A stretch of DNA of 50,669 nt from an uncultured Bacteroidota bacterium. Lineage in GTDB: Bacteria > Bacteroidota > Bacteroidia > Flavobacteriales_F > PHOS-HE28. The translations under genes were made by a program, and so were the position numbers. Location of the stretch: contig CADECG010000006.1 in the NCBI GenBank assembly GCA_902825795.1, forward strand, positions 1-50,669. The letters run 5' to 3'. The notes beneath the pieces are model-generated. The model was not told the DNA's origin, ran no database searches, and saw only the letters and a list, made by a program, of their open reading frames with translations. Below are positions 9,510 to 18,483 of the stretch, one piece after another (positions within the stretch are counted from its first letter, which is position 1; the number at the start of each line of letters is the position of its first letter).

Positions 9510-9911
9510 CTACGGGAACATGGCCTTCAATGGTTCCCAGTAGTATTTGCGCCAGCCGTCCTTGAAGTTCTTGACCAGCGGTGTGGGCACGCGCCGGTGC
9601 GAGAAATCGATGGTGGCCTTGGTCTTTCCCAGTGGAGTGAGATCGAAGACGATCTCGGAGAAGTGATCCTCGGGCCATTCATCCTCTTGCGCGCGCCATG
9701 TTTGCACGATGCGGCGCCCCTCGACCAGTTCAACGTTCTTGCCGTAGGCGTAGCCGTCGTACACCTTGAACGCGCCGCCCACCTTCCGGGAAACCTTGGC
9801 GGCCGACCCGGTCAGTTCGGAGTGCTTGTGAGAGTCCATCAGAATATCATAGATGGTCTGCACCGGGGCATTGACAGTAACACGTTGAGTGAAGTTGGAG
9901 AACGGCGGCAT
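9510..9911 (-). CDS. SRPBCC (START/Bet v1-like) family protein
   Basis: A 133-residue cytoplasmic protein. RVTVNAPVQTIYDILMDSHK at the N-terminus, GGAFKVYDGYAYGKNVEL in the middle, and WRAQEDEWPEDHFSEIVFDL then DGWRKYYWEPLKAMF at the end are the usual landmarks of AHSA1/SRPBCC domains, which form a helix-grip pocket for hydrophobic ligands or contact Hsp90-type chaperones. The start at 9911 lies 18 bases downstream of TATCTTGT, a promoter-like box; a longer N-terminus is open but would start inside it. It converges with the paralogue pair and diverges from the peroxidase gene. Confidence 0.85.
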   Translation of the reverse strand: MPPFSNFTQRVTVNAPVQTIYDILMDSHKHSELTGSAAKVSRKVGGAFKVYDGYAYGKNVELVEGRRIVQTWRAQEDEWPEDHFSEIVFDLTPLGKTKATIDFSHRRVPTPLVKNFKDGWRKYYWEPLKAMFP

Positions 9912-9929
9912 GTTTGTCAGCAATGACGG

Positions 9930-9937
9930 ACAAGATA
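9930..9937 (-). promoter_or_regulatory. -7 promoter box variant
   Basis: On the leftward strand TATCTTGT lies 18 bases before the ATG at 9911, the same spacing as the better boxes. Match to TAnnTTnG is imperfect at the last base. Confidence 0.35.
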
Positions 9938-10031
9938 GCATTGCGAACGCAAGGGACAATGCGTTCCATGGATCCCGTGGATCATGACGGGACATTCGTC
10001 ACAGCACGGATCCGGCCATCCTTTGCGAGGC

Positions 10032-10039
10032 TACTTTGC
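10032..10039 (+). promoter_or_regulatory. -7 promoter box variant
   Basis: TACTTTGC followed by ACCC, 27 bases before the GTG start at 10067. It is identical to the box upstream of the T9SS cargo gene starting at 2506. Confidence 0.45.
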
Positions 10040-10066
10040 ACCCTTGAATTCTTGACATAGGAGACG

Positions 10067-11992
10067 GTGAACAGGAAGTGGATCGTATTGGCCGGGATAG
10101 TGGTCGTGGCCATCACAGGGCTTTCGTGGAGCGATAACGAAGGCAGTACGGCATATGAAGGTGAATACCGGGCTCACCTCCTGCGCCTGCACGAGCGCGG
10201 GGCACTGCTGCTAAGCGCTATTGAAGAGAACGATCTGACGACCCCTGAAGGTCTGGCCAAGGTGAACGACGCGCTGACGTTGGCGCGCGTGGACATGAAG
10301 CACGCCGATTTCTGGTTGCGGTACTTGAACCCGCTCGCGCAGAAAAGCATCAACGGTCCGCTGCCCGTGGAATGGGAAACGGAAGTATCGGAGAAGGACG
10401 GCAAGCCCTATCGCCGCGTGGGCGCGGGCTTCACGTTGGTCGCGGGATACCTTGAAGAACCGGGCTTCCAAAAGGACAGCTTGCTGCGACTTGTCCAAGC
10501 CGCCATCAATGGAACGGATGCATTCTCGGCCGACAGCACCACCGCGCAACTTGCGGAGCATCATCACTTCTTCCTGTGCAATCGGTTGTTCCTGCTGAAC
10601 CTCGCTGCGATCTACACCACCGGTTTCGAATGTCCGGATACCGCGCTGGTGATCCCGGAACTGCGGAGCATGATGGCGGCCGTGCGCGGGATCTACGGAT
10701 CGTTCAACAGCAGCTCCCCGTCGACGCCGATCACGGAAGACTACTTGGCGAAGTACGATGCCGCCCTCGCCTTCGTCAATGCGCAGCCCTCCTCCCCTTG
10801 GCGGTTCGACCACTTCAACTTCATCAGCGATCATGTGAACCCCTTGTTCGCGATGAACCAAGGCTTCATCAACGACTACAAAGTGAGCAGCGCCAGCTTC
10901 GTGGACCACGCCCTCAGCGATGCCAGCACATCGATCTTCGCGAAGGACCTCTACTACGCCCAGGACACCAAGGGCATCTTCCGCCGGGTGCAGGATGTGG
11001 GAACGCTGGCGCGCATCGACGCACTGGGCAAACAACTGTTCTTCGATCCGCTGCTCTCCGGCAACAACGAACGCAGCTGTGCTTCCTGCCACTTGCCCGA
11101 CCAGTTCTTCGCGGATACCACCGCCGTAACCGCCATCAGCTTCAACCACCAGGGCAAATTGGCGCGCAACACCCCTTCGCTGGTGAACGCACCGATGAAC
11201 CAATTGCTGATGCTGGACGGCAAACTCACCACGCTGCAAGAGCAGGCCATGACAGTGATGGCCGAACCCACGGAGATGGGCGCCGCGCATGGCGACGTGC
11301 TAGCCAAGGTGATGAACTGCCCGGACTATCGCACCGAATTACAAGCGCTGCTGAAGGCCACTCCACAGGTGAAGGAAGTGAGCATGGAGCATGTTGTCTC
11401 GGCCATCACCATCTACTACGGCAAGTTCAGCGCCTATCGGTCGCCGTTCGATGAAGCCATGGATGCGGGAGGCACCATCAGCCCCGATGCGCACGCTGGC
11501 TTCAACCTCTTCATGAGCAAAGCGCAGTGCGCCACGTGCCACTTCGTGCCGCAGTTCAATGGCGTGAAGCCACCGTTCGTGGGCAGTGAGTTCGAGGTGC
11601 TGGGGACACCGAGCGACAGCACCGGGACGGCGCTGAGCAACGATCTCGGCCGATACGGCGTCAATCCTGCACCCGAAACGCATCGCGCCTTCCGCACGGG
11701 ATCGCTGCGCAACAACCAATACACGGGACCCTACATGCACAACGGTGCCTTCCGCACATTGGATCAAGTGATCGACTTCTACGACGCCGGTGGTGGTGCC
11801 GGTCATGGACTCGATGTGCCGAACCAGACGCTCTCATCTGACTCGCTGCACCTGACGCCACTGGAGAAGCGGCAGCTGCGCGTCTTCATGAACTCCCTTA
11901 CCGAAGCGGTGCCGAAGGAAACGGTGCCTGCAACGTTGCCCGCCTCGAAGAACAAGGCGTTGAACACGCGCAAGCCCGGTGGCCTCTACTGA
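10067..11992 (+). CDS. Di-heme cytochrome c peroxidase with extended N-terminal domain
   Basis: A 641-residue periplasmic protein, starting at GTG 10067, with an N-terminal membrane anchor (WIVLAGIVVVAITGLSW). Residues about 30-300 are a helical domain without heme motifs, seen in larger Bacteroidota peroxidase homologues. From residue about 315 it is a CcpA/MauG-type peroxidase: CASCH at 338-342 and CATCH at 488-492 are the two c-heme sites, with LFFDPLLSGN before the first and TGPYMHNGAFRTLDQVIDFY in the C-terminal heme domain. It probably reduces peroxide with electrons from a small cytochrome; the neighbouring monoheme lipoprotein is a candidate donor. A MauG-like modifying role is also possible. 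Confidence 0.88.
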   Translation: MNRKWIVLAGIVVVAITGLSWSDNEGSTAYEGEYRAHLLRLHERGALLLSAIEENDLTTPEGLAKVNDALTLARVDMKHADFWLRYLNPLAQKSINGPLPVEWETEVSEKDGKPYRRVGAGFTLVAGYLEEPGFQKDSLLRLVQAAINGTDAFSADSTTAQLAEHHHFFLCNRLFLLNLAAIYTTGFECPDTALVIPELRSMMAAVRGIYGSFNSSSPSTPITEDYLAKYDAALAFVNAQPSSPWRFDHFNFISDHVNPLFAMNQGFINDYKVSSASFVDHALSDASTSIFAKDLYYAQDTKGIFRRVQDVGTLARIDALGKQLFFDPLLSGNNERSCASCHLPDQFFADTTAVTAISFNHQGKLARNTPSLVNAPMNQLLMLDGKLTTLQEQAMTVMAEPTEMGAAHGDVLAKVMNCPDYRTELQALLKATPQVKEVSMEHVVSAITIYYGKFSAYRSPFDEAMDAGGTISPDAHAGFNLFMSKAQCATCHFVPQFNGVKPPFVGSEFEVLGTPSDSTGTALSNDLGRYGVNPAPETHRAFRTGSLRNNQYTGPYMHNGAFRTLDQVIDFYDAGGGAGHGLDVPNQTLSSDSLHLTPLEKRQLRVFMNSLTEAVPKETVPATLPASKNKALNTRKPGGLY

Positions 11993-12002
11993 CCTTTGTA
12001 GC

Positions 12003-12404
12003 ATGCAACGCAACCGCACCACCAAAACGATCTGCACGATCAGCGTGCTGACGGTGATGCTCGCGTTGCAGCAATGCGCCGGCAAAAAGGAAGTGCCCTT
12101 CACCTACCCCAAGGTGGTGACCGCCGAGATGCGACCGGCCTTCGATGAGCAGTTCCAGCGCGGCCATGCGCTGTATGAGATCAACTGCTCCGGTTGCCAT
12201 ACCCAAGTGGTGAACGGCAAGAGGGTCATTCCCGATTTCACGCGCGACCAACTGATCGGCTACATGCTGCGCATGCGCTATCCATCGCACCGCAAGCCAT
12301 TGCACGAGACCTTCATCTCGCGGCAGGAACTCATGGATGTGGAACTGTTCCTGAAGCACCGCAAGCCGTCGGGCTGCTCCATGACGACGCCACCGAAACC
12401 GTAG
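12003..12404 (+). CDS. Monoheme c-type cytochrome lipoprotein
   Basis: The 133-residue protein begins with a lipoprotein-type signal (TISVLTVMLALQQC), with Cys25 as predicted lipid site. One heme motif, CSGCH, lies at residues 62-66 after HALYEINC. Conserved Met residues (GYMLRMRYP) near residues 84-92 could supply the distal ligand. It starts 10 bases after the di-heme peroxidase stop, so it is probably in the same operon and may pass electrons to that enzyme. The ATG at 12003 is chosen because an upstream in-frame ATG lies inside the peroxidase coding region. Confidence 0.8.
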   Translation: MQRNRTTKTICTISVLTVMLALQQCAGKKEVPFTYPKVVTAEMRPAFDEQFQRGHALYEINCSGCHTQVVNGKRVIPDFTRDQLIGYMLRMRYPSHRKPLHETFISRQELMDVELFLKHRKPSGCSMTTPPKP

Positions 12405-12424
12405 ACCGGGCTTCCTTTGCGGCC

Positions 12425-12886
12425 ATGCCCCGCTCCTACCACAAGCACGCGCATGGCTTCATCAACTTGATGGACGACCGCATCTGCTTCACGCGCTCCG
12501 GCAATTGGAAGGAGGCGGAACAAGCACCTGAACGGACCGCTGGAAAAACTGCGCTGCATGGGGTCCACGTCGCCATCGGAGCGGCACTGGTGCTAGGCGG
12601 TGGGCTGGTGATCGGCTTGAAGGAAAGCAGCCATCTCGGCTATCCGCTCATGTTGACCTTGGGCCTTATCGGCTTGGGTTGTTTCAAGCTGTACAATGCA
12701 CTACGCTTCGACTTCGGTCCATCGTTCCATGTCCCGTTCCCGAAGGTGAAAGCCATTGAACCAACGCACGATGGGTTCGTACTGCGCTTCCTGAACGGGG
12801 CTCTGCAAGAGGACTTCATCAAAATCGGGACAAGTCCCGAAGCACTTCAAGATCTGCAAGCGCGGCTCGAGGCATCGCGGCGTTGA
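12425..12886 (+). CDS. Hypothetical membrane protein
   Basis: A 153-residue protein with a soluble N-terminus (residues 1-40), two predicted membrane helices (about 44-62 VHVAIGAALVLGGGLVIGL and 70-88 YPLMLTLGLIGLGCFKLY), and a cytoplasmic C-terminal domain with KAIEPTHDGFVLRFLNG, a small beta-sheet followed by a helix (SPEALQDLQARLEA). The layout resembles small PH-like-domain membrane proteins, but I do not recognise a named family. It lies 20 bases after the cytochrome stop. The ATG at 12425 is preferred to an upstream frame overlapping the cytochrome gene. Confidence 0.6.
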   Translation: MPRSYHKHAHGFINLMDDRICFTRSGNWKEAEQAPERTAGKTALHGVHVAIGAALVLGGGLVIGLKESSHLGYPLMLTLGLIGLGCFKLYNALRFDFGPSFHVPFPKVKAIEPTHDGFVLRFLNGALQEDFIKIGTSPEALQDLQARLEASRR

Positions 12887-12951
12887 TGACTTCGGATGTG
12901 AAGTGCCGATCAACACGTCTTCACACAGCGGACGTCAGCGTTCGGCCAGGA

Positions 12952-14067
12952 TCAGCCCTTTGATGGCACGACCAACGGGACCAACTGCGGTCGACCGAGC
13001 GTCCTCAAGCGGCGCACATGCGATGCGAGCGCAGCGAAGAGCGTAGGCTTCAGATTGTACGTCAAGCCGAATTCGCGCGCAGTACGTTCGACAATGGGCG
13101 CGATCTTGCGGTAGTGCACATGGCAGATGTGCGGGAAGAGATGGTGCTCGATCTGGAAGTTGAGACCACCAACGTACCAGTTCAGGAAGCGGTTGTTGCG
13201 CGCGAAGTCGGCGGTGGTGAGCACTTCGTGGACAGCCCAGTCCGTGTGGATCGTATCGTTCTCATCAGGCACCGGTTGGTCGGCGCCTTCCACCACGTGC
13301 GCCAATTGGAACACGACGCCAAGGATGACACCGGCAATGATGTGCATGATGAGGAAGCCGAGCAACACCTGCCACCAGGCGAGTGCTGAGAAGATGAGCG
13401 GCAAGCCGATGAAGATGGCCAGGTAACCGGCCTTCATGAAGGCGAGCTTCACCACCTCTCGGCGCGTGTCCTTGCCCTGCTTCGCGAGGTGCCCTTCCTT
13501 GCCGAACTGAACGAGCATGAAGAAGTCGTTCACCAACTTGGCCAACGTAAGCAGGCCGTACAGGAAGAATGCGCTCACATGCTGGAACCGGTGTATCCAC
13601 CGCAGTTTCACATGTTCGCTGAACCGCAGCGGGCCACGCGAATCGATGTCGTGGTCCATCTCGCTCACGTTGGTGTGCGTGTGGTGTTTCACATTGTGCT
13701 GGATCTTCCAAGTGAGCACGTTGCTGCCGAGCAGGTACATACTGCTGCCCATCATCTTGTTGATCCATTGATGGCTGCTGGCCGAGCCGTGCACGGCATC
13801 GTGCATCACGCTCATACCGATGCCTGCCATGCCGATGCCCATGAGCACCGCGAACGGCAGCGCCCACCACCCGCTGATGGGCAGTGTGAGCAGCAACACG
13901 AACGGCGCGAGGTACATCGCCAACATGGCGATGGTCTTCACCACCAAGCGTCCGTCTCCTTTCGTGGACAGACCACGCTCCTTGAAGTACGCGTTGACAT
14001 TCTTGCGCACCGTGCTGGCGAATTGCTTCTGCCAAGGATCGGCGGCGATATAGCGTGGGTCGTTCAT
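12952..14067 (-). CDS. Membrane fatty acid desaturase (type 1, front-end-like)
   Basis: A 371-residue integral membrane protein. Three His boxes bind the di-iron centre: HDAVHGS (residues about 97-103), HNVKHHTHTN (about 128-137) and QIEHHLFPHICHVHY near residue 310. The QxxHH form of the third box is typical of front-end and linoleoyl-CoA desaturases; there is no fused cytochrome b5 domain. Hydrophobic segments such as LAPFVLLLTLPISGWW and VLLGFLIMHIIAGVILGVVF surround the boxes. It introduces a double bond into acyl chains, using electrons from an unidentified ferredoxin or cytochrome. The ATG at 14067 is chosen because homologues begin with a short NDPRY/F-type segment; a longer frame runs out over the divergent gene. 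Confidence 0.9.
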   Translation of the reverse strand: MNDPRYIAADPWQKQFASTVRKNVNAYFKERGLSTKGDGRLVVKTIAMLAMYLAPFVLLLTLPISGWWALPFAVLMGIGMAGIGMSVMHDAVHGSASSHQWINKMMGSSMYLLGSNVLTWKIQHNVKHHTHTNVSEMDHDIDSRGPLRFSEHVKLRWIHRFQHVSAFFLYGLLTLAKLVNDFFMLVQFGKEGHLAKQGKDTRREVVKLAFMKAGYLAIFIGLPLIFSALAWWQVLLGFLIMHIIAGVILGVVFQLAHVVEGADQPVPDENDTIHTDWAVHEVLTTADFARNNRFLNWYVGGLNFQIEHHLFPHICHVHYRKIAPIVERTAREFGLTYNLKPTLFAALASHVRRLRTLGRPQLVPLVVPSKG

Positions 14068-14232
14068 TGTAACAAAAGGCGCCAACAATGGTGCCCCTTC
14101 TTCGGCATGACAAGCAAATGGAGCCATGAGCCGTGGTGGCTCAATGCAGCGCCTGACAAGGCATGCGGGAACGGCAGTTCCCGGAAATAGGGTGCCCTCG
14201 GGTGCATCCGTGCGTAGCATTGATGCACCAAC

Positions 14233-14997
14233 ATGGAATACACCGACAACGGCCAAGGCACCCCGCTCCTCCTCATTCACGGGTTCCCGCACGACCGCTC
14301 GCTGTGGCAACCGCAGCTCGATGGCCTGCCGGATTTGGCCCGTATGATCGCACCCGACCTGAGCGGTTTCGGTGCATCGGGTGCGGCGCTGGACACCATG
14401 AGCATGGACGACTATGCCACGGACCTGAAGGATCTCTTGGACAAGTTGGACATCAAGCAAGCGGTGGTCTGCGGCCTGTCGATGGGCGGCTATATCGCGC
14501 TCGCCTTCCACGCGCGTTACCCCGATGCGGTGAAAGGCTTGATCCTCTGCAATACCCGCGCAACCCCGGACAACGACGAGGCACGCGCAGGCCGAGCGGT
14601 CACTGCGGAGAACGTCGAGAAAGCTGGTTCGGCCCCGCTCGCCGAAGCCATGCTACCGAAGATGCTCACCGCTGCGACCATCACTACGCAACCGGCGATA
14701 GCCGCCGCCACCAAGTACATGATGGCGCGACAACCACCGGCCGGTATTGTCGCCGCATTGCGCGGTATCGCAGCGCGGCCCGACCGGACACCGCAACTGG
14801 CGTCCATCGCCGTGCCTACGCTCATCATCACCGGCACGGCCGATACGGCCATACCGCCCAGCGAAAGCGAAGCGATGGCCAAGGCCATCCCCGGGAGCAA
14901 GCTGCTCGTCATCCCCGATGTGGCGCACCTGAGCAACGTGGAAGCGCCTCGGGTGTTCAACGATGCTGTGCGTGGATTCCTGAAAGGGCTGCATTAG
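14233..14997 (+). CDS. Alpha/beta-fold hydrolase
   Basis: A 254-residue single-domain hydrolase. LLLIHGFPHDRSLW (about residues 12-25) is the oxyanion-hole HG motif, GLSMGGYIAL (about 81-90) is the nucleophile elbow with Ser83, PTLIITGTADTAIPP near residue 200 carries the acidic residue, and DVAHLSNVEAP near residue 235 holds the catalytic His. This is the common esterase/lactonase-like subfamily (3-oxoadipate enol-lactonase or aminoacrylate hydrolase relatives). The substrate cannot be told from the sequence, and there is no pathway context. It diverges from the desaturase gene, 165 bases apart. Confidence 0.9.
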   Translation: MEYTDNGQGTPLLLIHGFPHDRSLWQPQLDGLPDLARMIAPDLSGFGASGAALDTMSMDDYATDLKDLLDKLDIKQAVVCGLSMGGYIALAFHARYPDAVKGLILCNTRATPDNDEARAGRAVTAENVEKAGSAPLAEAMLPKMLTAATITTQPAIAAATKYMMARQPPAGIVAALRGIAARPDRTPQLASIAVPTLIITGTADTAIPPSESEAMAKAIPGSKLLVIPDVAHLSNVEAPRVFNDAVRGFLKGLH

Positions 14998-15054
14998 ACA
15001 ACAGTTCATCACCCTTCGGCAACGATCGGTGAAGTTGCAGCGTCTTCTTTCCGT

Positions 15055-16425
15055 ATGCGGTACGTGGCTCTTTCGACAAGCTTGTTCTTCGCACTGGTGG
15101 CGCGCACCCAGAACCTGGTGCCCAACCCCAGCTTCGAGACCGTTACCAGTTGCCCCACGTTCGCGAGCATGCTCAACCTTGCTGCACCATGGTACAACCC
15201 CACGCAAGGCACGCCGGAGCTCTACCACGGCTGTGCGCCGAACGGTGATTTCGCTGGCGTGCCGCTCAACTACAGCGGCGGTTTCCAGTTCGCGCGCACG
15301 GGTGTGGGCTTCGCGGGTATCTACACCTTCCGTGTGGGCGTGCCGCAAATGCGCGAGTACATCGAAGTGCCTTTGCTGCAACCACTCGTGGCCGGCTCGT
15401 GTTACACCTTCAGCATGTACGTGAACATGCCGAACGAGTTCGACCTGGTCTGCGATGGCATCGGAGCGCACTTCAGCGTTGGGCCCGTAAGCAGCAACAG
15501 TCCCTTTGTCTTGGCGCTGACACCGCAGATCGACCACCCACTTGGCGTGCTCATCACCGACACGCTTGATTGGACGGAAGTGAGCGGTACGTACACCGCA
15601 ACGGGCGGTGAAACACACTTGACGATCGGCAACTTCCGCAACGATGCGAACACCACGTGGGCGATGTTCAACCCCGGTGTGTGGTACGCCGAACAAGCCT
15701 ACTTGCTGGTGGATGATGTATCGCTGGTGCCTGTGCTCGATGAACTGGACCTGGGGCCGGACACCTCGTTCTGTGGCGGCACCTATCTGCTCGATGCTAT
15801 GGTGCCGGGTGCAACGGCAACGCTGTGGAACGACGGCGTCACCACCGCGCAACGCACTGTGACAAGTCCGGGCACGTACAGCGTGCAGGTGAGCGTGGGC
15901 GATTGTGCATTCACCGACACCGTGGTGGTGGGGCTGGTGCCGCTCCCCTACTTGGAACTCGGTGCCGACCGCACGCTCTGCAACGGAACGAACGTCGTGC
16001 TGCATGCGCTTGCCGATGCGGGCACGACCGTGGTGTGGGAGGATGGCACCACGGGCACCGACCGCACCATCCACGGGCCCGGGCTGTACCACGCCACGGT
16101 GAGCAACACCTGCGGCAGCGCCAGCGACAGCGTGCTGGTCGTCAACGAGGAATGTCCGGATGGCATCTACCTGCCCAACGCCTTCACACCGAACCACGAT
16201 GGCATGAACGATGGTTTCGCGCCGGTGTACGACTCGCGCGTTTGGTCCTTGGAGTTCGTGGTCTTCGACCGTTGGGGGCAGGCGCTCTTCAACGGCGCAT
16301 CGGGTGCATCATGGAGTGCCGACGATGTCCCCAGCGGCATCTACGTGGTGCAGGTGAAGGCGCAGTTGTTAGCTGAGCCGATGCAGCACCGCGAGTTGCT
16401 CGGGCACGTGGCGTTGGTGCGGTGA
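15055..16425 (+). CDS. T9SS type B (gliding-motility C-terminal domain) secreted protein
   Basis: A 456-residue secreted protein, signal peptide MRYVALSTSLFFALVARTQN. Residues about 22-225 (LVPNPSFETVTSC, then a jelly-roll-like region ending VDDVSLVP) look like a carbohydrate-binding-type beta-sandwich. Two Ig-like repeats follow, each with a LGxDxxxC motif (LGPDTSFCGG and LGADRTLCNG). The end, from LPNAFTPNHDGMNDGF through DRWGQALFNG and SGIYVVQVKA, is the CHU_C/gliding-motility-associated domain directing type B T9SS export. It probably acts in adhesion or glycan binding, though no catalytic motif is seen. It converges with the next, leftward gene, 3 bases apart. Confidence 0.9.
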   Translation: MRYVALSTSLFFALVARTQNLVPNPSFETVTSCPTFASMLNLAAPWYNPTQGTPELYHGCAPNGDFAGVPLNYSGGFQFARTGVGFAGIYTFRVGVPQMREYIEVPLLQPLVAGSCYTFSMYVNMPNEFDLVCDGIGAHFSVGPVSSNSPFVLALTPQIDHPLGVLITDTLDWTEVSGTYTATGGETHLTIGNFRNDANTTWAMFNPGVWYAEQAYLLVDDVSLVPVLDELDLGPDTSFCGGTYLLDAMVPGATATLWNDGVTTAQRTVTSPGTYSVQVSVGDCAFTDTVVVGLVPLPYLELGADRTLCNGTNVVLHALADAGTTVVWEDGTTGTDRTIHGPGLYHATVSNTCGSASDSVLVVNEECPDGIYLPNAFTPNHDGMNDGFAPVYDSRVWSLEFVVFDRWGQALFNGASGASWSADDVPSGIYVVQVKAQLLAEPMQHRELLGHVALVR

Positions 16426-16428
16426 CGC

Positions 16429-17895
16429 CTACTCGCTCTGCACGAAGCGCCCTGCCAAGGTTGCGCTCGCTGTGCGCACCACTAACGCGTAGGCCCCTGT
16501 GCTGATGGACCCGGTGCTGATGTCCAGCACGGCTGTTCCGTTGCCGCCATGGTGTTGCACCATCCTACCGGCCGCGTCGAGCACCCAGCACTCCACGATG
16601 CGTTCGCCTGCGGTAACACGCACGGCATCCGCCGCGATGCGGATGATGGACAGCGGTTCAACACCGGGAGCAAGTTGTTCGATGCCTTCGGGGCTGGCCA
16701 CCAACCGCGCAACGAGTATGCCCATGTTCGGGCCGAACAGCTCCGAGCCTGTTACCACCACTTGGCCCAGCGCTGTTACACAGGCGCCACGCAAGGAGGC
16801 GGAATCCGGGTCGAGGGTGTAGGTGCCGTTGTTGCCGAAGCCCAGCACCGGACTTCCACCGGCATCCAAACGCGCCACGTAGGCAATGCCCGGTGTTTGC
16901 GCCCTGTACCCCGCGATGGTGGTGCCTTGGGGCGTGGTAACCGCACTGGTGAAGAGGAAATCGCCATTGGGTAACGCATTGCCGGCGGCAATACCGCCGA
17001 CACCATAGCTCGGGTCCAAGGTGGCATCGGGGTTGAAGCGCACGCTGTATGAAGTGGGACCACTGCTCGTCATCGTTACCATCATTCGCCCGTCGTCAAG
17101 AATTTGGAACCACCGAGGTATGTCGTTCGAAGGCACCACGGATACGATCGCTTCGCCGTTATTTCCGAACGTGGTGACGAGGTCGCCGCTGGTGGTGAAT
17201 TTCACGAAGTGCAGGTCGAACACGCTATTGGTGAGGCCCAGAGCGACCACATCGCCACCGGGTGTGCGTTCCAGGTGAGTAATGGTACCCATGCCCGAGG
17301 GATAGAGAAAACCGCTGTTGCCGAACGCTACGTCCGGTTCGCCGAACGCGTTCACCTTCACGATCACCGGCCCATTGGCTGTTGCACACGCGATCATGCT
17401 GCCATCGGCCAGCACCAACACGGAGCGCATCACGTCAACGCCGGGAAACATGGCGATGCCATCCGAGTCGAACAATGGGTCGGGACTCCCGTCGGGCAAC
17501 AACTTCATGAGGATACTGCCCAGTGAATTCCCAAGGTAACCGGCCAATACAATGGAGCCATTGGGCAACAACGCACCATCGGTGGCGGTGAACTCCTCGC
17601 CCATCAGGTACAACTCCACGGTGCCGGCAGTGCCGAAACTCGCATCCAACGTTCCATCCTGCAACAAGCGTGTACACTGCACACGTTGTGTCGGCGCCAT
17701 CCACAGCAGCAACGAGCTTACCACCAACAGACGGCCGTCGTCATACGGCAACACGAACTCGCCGACCTGCGCATAGGTGCCGGGGATGCTAACGATGCCA
17801 TTGGTACCGAAACCGGGGTCCAAGGGATCCACTTGGGCGGTGGCTTGCAGGGCCATTGCGCAAATGGGAAAGAGCAGTAAGTAGCGAGCGTTCAT
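16429..17895 (-). CDS. Delta-60 repeat beta-propeller protein with T9SS sorting domain
   Basis: The 488-residue protein has a signal peptide (MNARYLLLFPICAMALQATA, then QVD) and about seven delta-60 repeats, each marked by a (L/P)D..FG..G pattern: DPGFGTNGIV, DASFGTAGTV, DPLFDSDGIA, DVAFGNSGFL, TTFGNNGEAI, DPSYGVGGIA and LGFGNNGTYT. These build a propeller on the cell surface; no enzymatic role is known. The C-terminal 75 residues (IVECWVLDAAGRMVQ, STGAYALVVRTA, AGRFVQSE) are a T9SS type A sorting domain. It is transcribed from the TAGTTTTG box at 17915-17922, the best consensus promoter in the window. Confidence 0.9.
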   Translation of the reverse strand: MNARYLLLFPICAMALQATAQVDPLDPGFGTNGIVSIPGTYAQVGEFVLPYDDGRLLVVSSLLLWMAPTQRVQCTRLLQDGTLDASFGTAGTVELYLMGEEFTATDGALLPNGSIVLAGYLGNSLGSILMKLLPDGSPDPLFDSDGIAMFPGVDVMRSVLVLADGSMIACATANGPVIVKVNAFGEPDVAFGNSGFLYPSGMGTITHLERTPGGDVVALGLTNSVFDLHFVKFTTSGDLVTTFGNNGEAIVSVVPSNDIPRWFQILDDGRMMVTMTSSGPTSYSVRFNPDATLDPSYGVGGIAAGNALPNGDFLFTSAVTTPQGTTIAGYRAQTPGIAYVARLDAGGSPVLGFGNNGTYTLDPDSASLRGACVTALGQVVVTGSELFGPNMGILVARLVASPEGIEQLAPGVEPLSIIRIAADAVRVTAGERIVECWVLDAAGRMVQHHGGNGTAVLDISTGSISTGAYALVVRTASATLAGRFVQSE

Positions 17896-17914
17896 GACGG
17901 TGGCGTTGGGCGAC

Positions 17915-17922
17915 CAAAACTA
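17915..17922 (-). promoter_or_regulatory. -7 promoter box, exact consensus
   Basis: TAGTTTTG on the leftward strand fits TAnnTTTG at every position and lies 19 bases before the delta-60 gene start at 17895, followed by GTCGCCC. No clear -33 TTG was identified at a fixed spacing. Confidence 0.65.
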
Positions 17923-17984
17923 CCACCGGGGTGCGCTCGAACATCATGCAATTGGACGATGGGTCAAGGGGTGCAACCTGATGG

Positions 17985-18386
17985 TCACATGATCCCCACC
18001 ACCACGCATCCAATAAAGACCACCAAGCCCAACCCGACCAGCAACTGGGCCATCATCACCTTGCGCTTGTAGTCGGCATCCACGTCCAGTGCGTTCATCT
18101 TGTCTCGCACCATGACCTGTCTCACCACCAAGAAAATGACCGCCAGCCCCAGCCCGATGGACAACGACAACACCGGTGCATCCGGCAACAGCATGGGCAG
18201 CGCGAAGTAGGCCCCCAGCAGGCCAATGGTCCACAGCAGCCCATAGGTGCGCATGCCCGAAAAGGCATCGATGAGTTTCAACTTCTGCTCAGCAGGCAAG
18301 GCGCGCAAGGCACGCTCGCTCATCAGCCGCGCACCGAACGCACACAGCAGGAAGACGATAAGGCCGATACTGAACGGGGCGGACAT
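17985..18386 (-). CDS. Small membrane protein, unknown function
   Basis: A 133-residue protein with four predicted membrane helices: residues about 4-20 (PFSIGLIVFLLCAFGAR), 48-68 (YGLLWTIGLLGAYFALPMLL), 73-90 (VLSLSIGLGLAVIFLVV) and 113-132 (QLLVGLGLVVFIGCVVVGI). A basic loop follows helix 3. No family is recognised. A promoter-like TAGTTTGC box lies 16 bases upstream of the ATG, and the next leftward gene starts 90 bases beyond its stop, so it is probably a separate transcription unit. Confidence 0.65.
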   Translation of the reverse strand: MSAPFSIGLIVFLLCAFGARLMSERALRALPAEQKLKLIDAFSGMRTYGLLWTIGLLGAYFALPMLLPDAPVLSLSIGLGLAVIFLVVRQVMVRDKMNALDVDADYKRKVMMAQLLVGLGLVVFIGCVVVGIM

Positions 18387-18402
18387 CGTGTGGAAGAGCG
18401 CT

Positions 18403-18410
18403 GCAAACTA
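18403..18410 (-). promoter_or_regulatory. -7 promoter box variant
   Basis: TAGTTTGC on the leftward strand, 16 bases upstream of the ATG at 18386. Confidence 0.45.
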
Positions 18411-18424
18411 ACAAGGCGGGGCAA

Positions 18425-18454
18425 AGGCACTGGAATGAAGGACGCTTGCCGAAG
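18425..18454. repeat. 30-base dispersed repeat, copy 1
   Basis: It matches 22501-22530 at 26 of 30 positions by hand alignment (begins AGGCACT, ends GCCGAAG), and similarity extends weakly about 10 bases upstream of both copies. Both lie in gene-poor intervals on the same strand. Nature unknown. Confidence 0.55.
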
Positions 18455-18483
18455 TGGAACGTCGTCCCGAGACGCGAGCTGGT

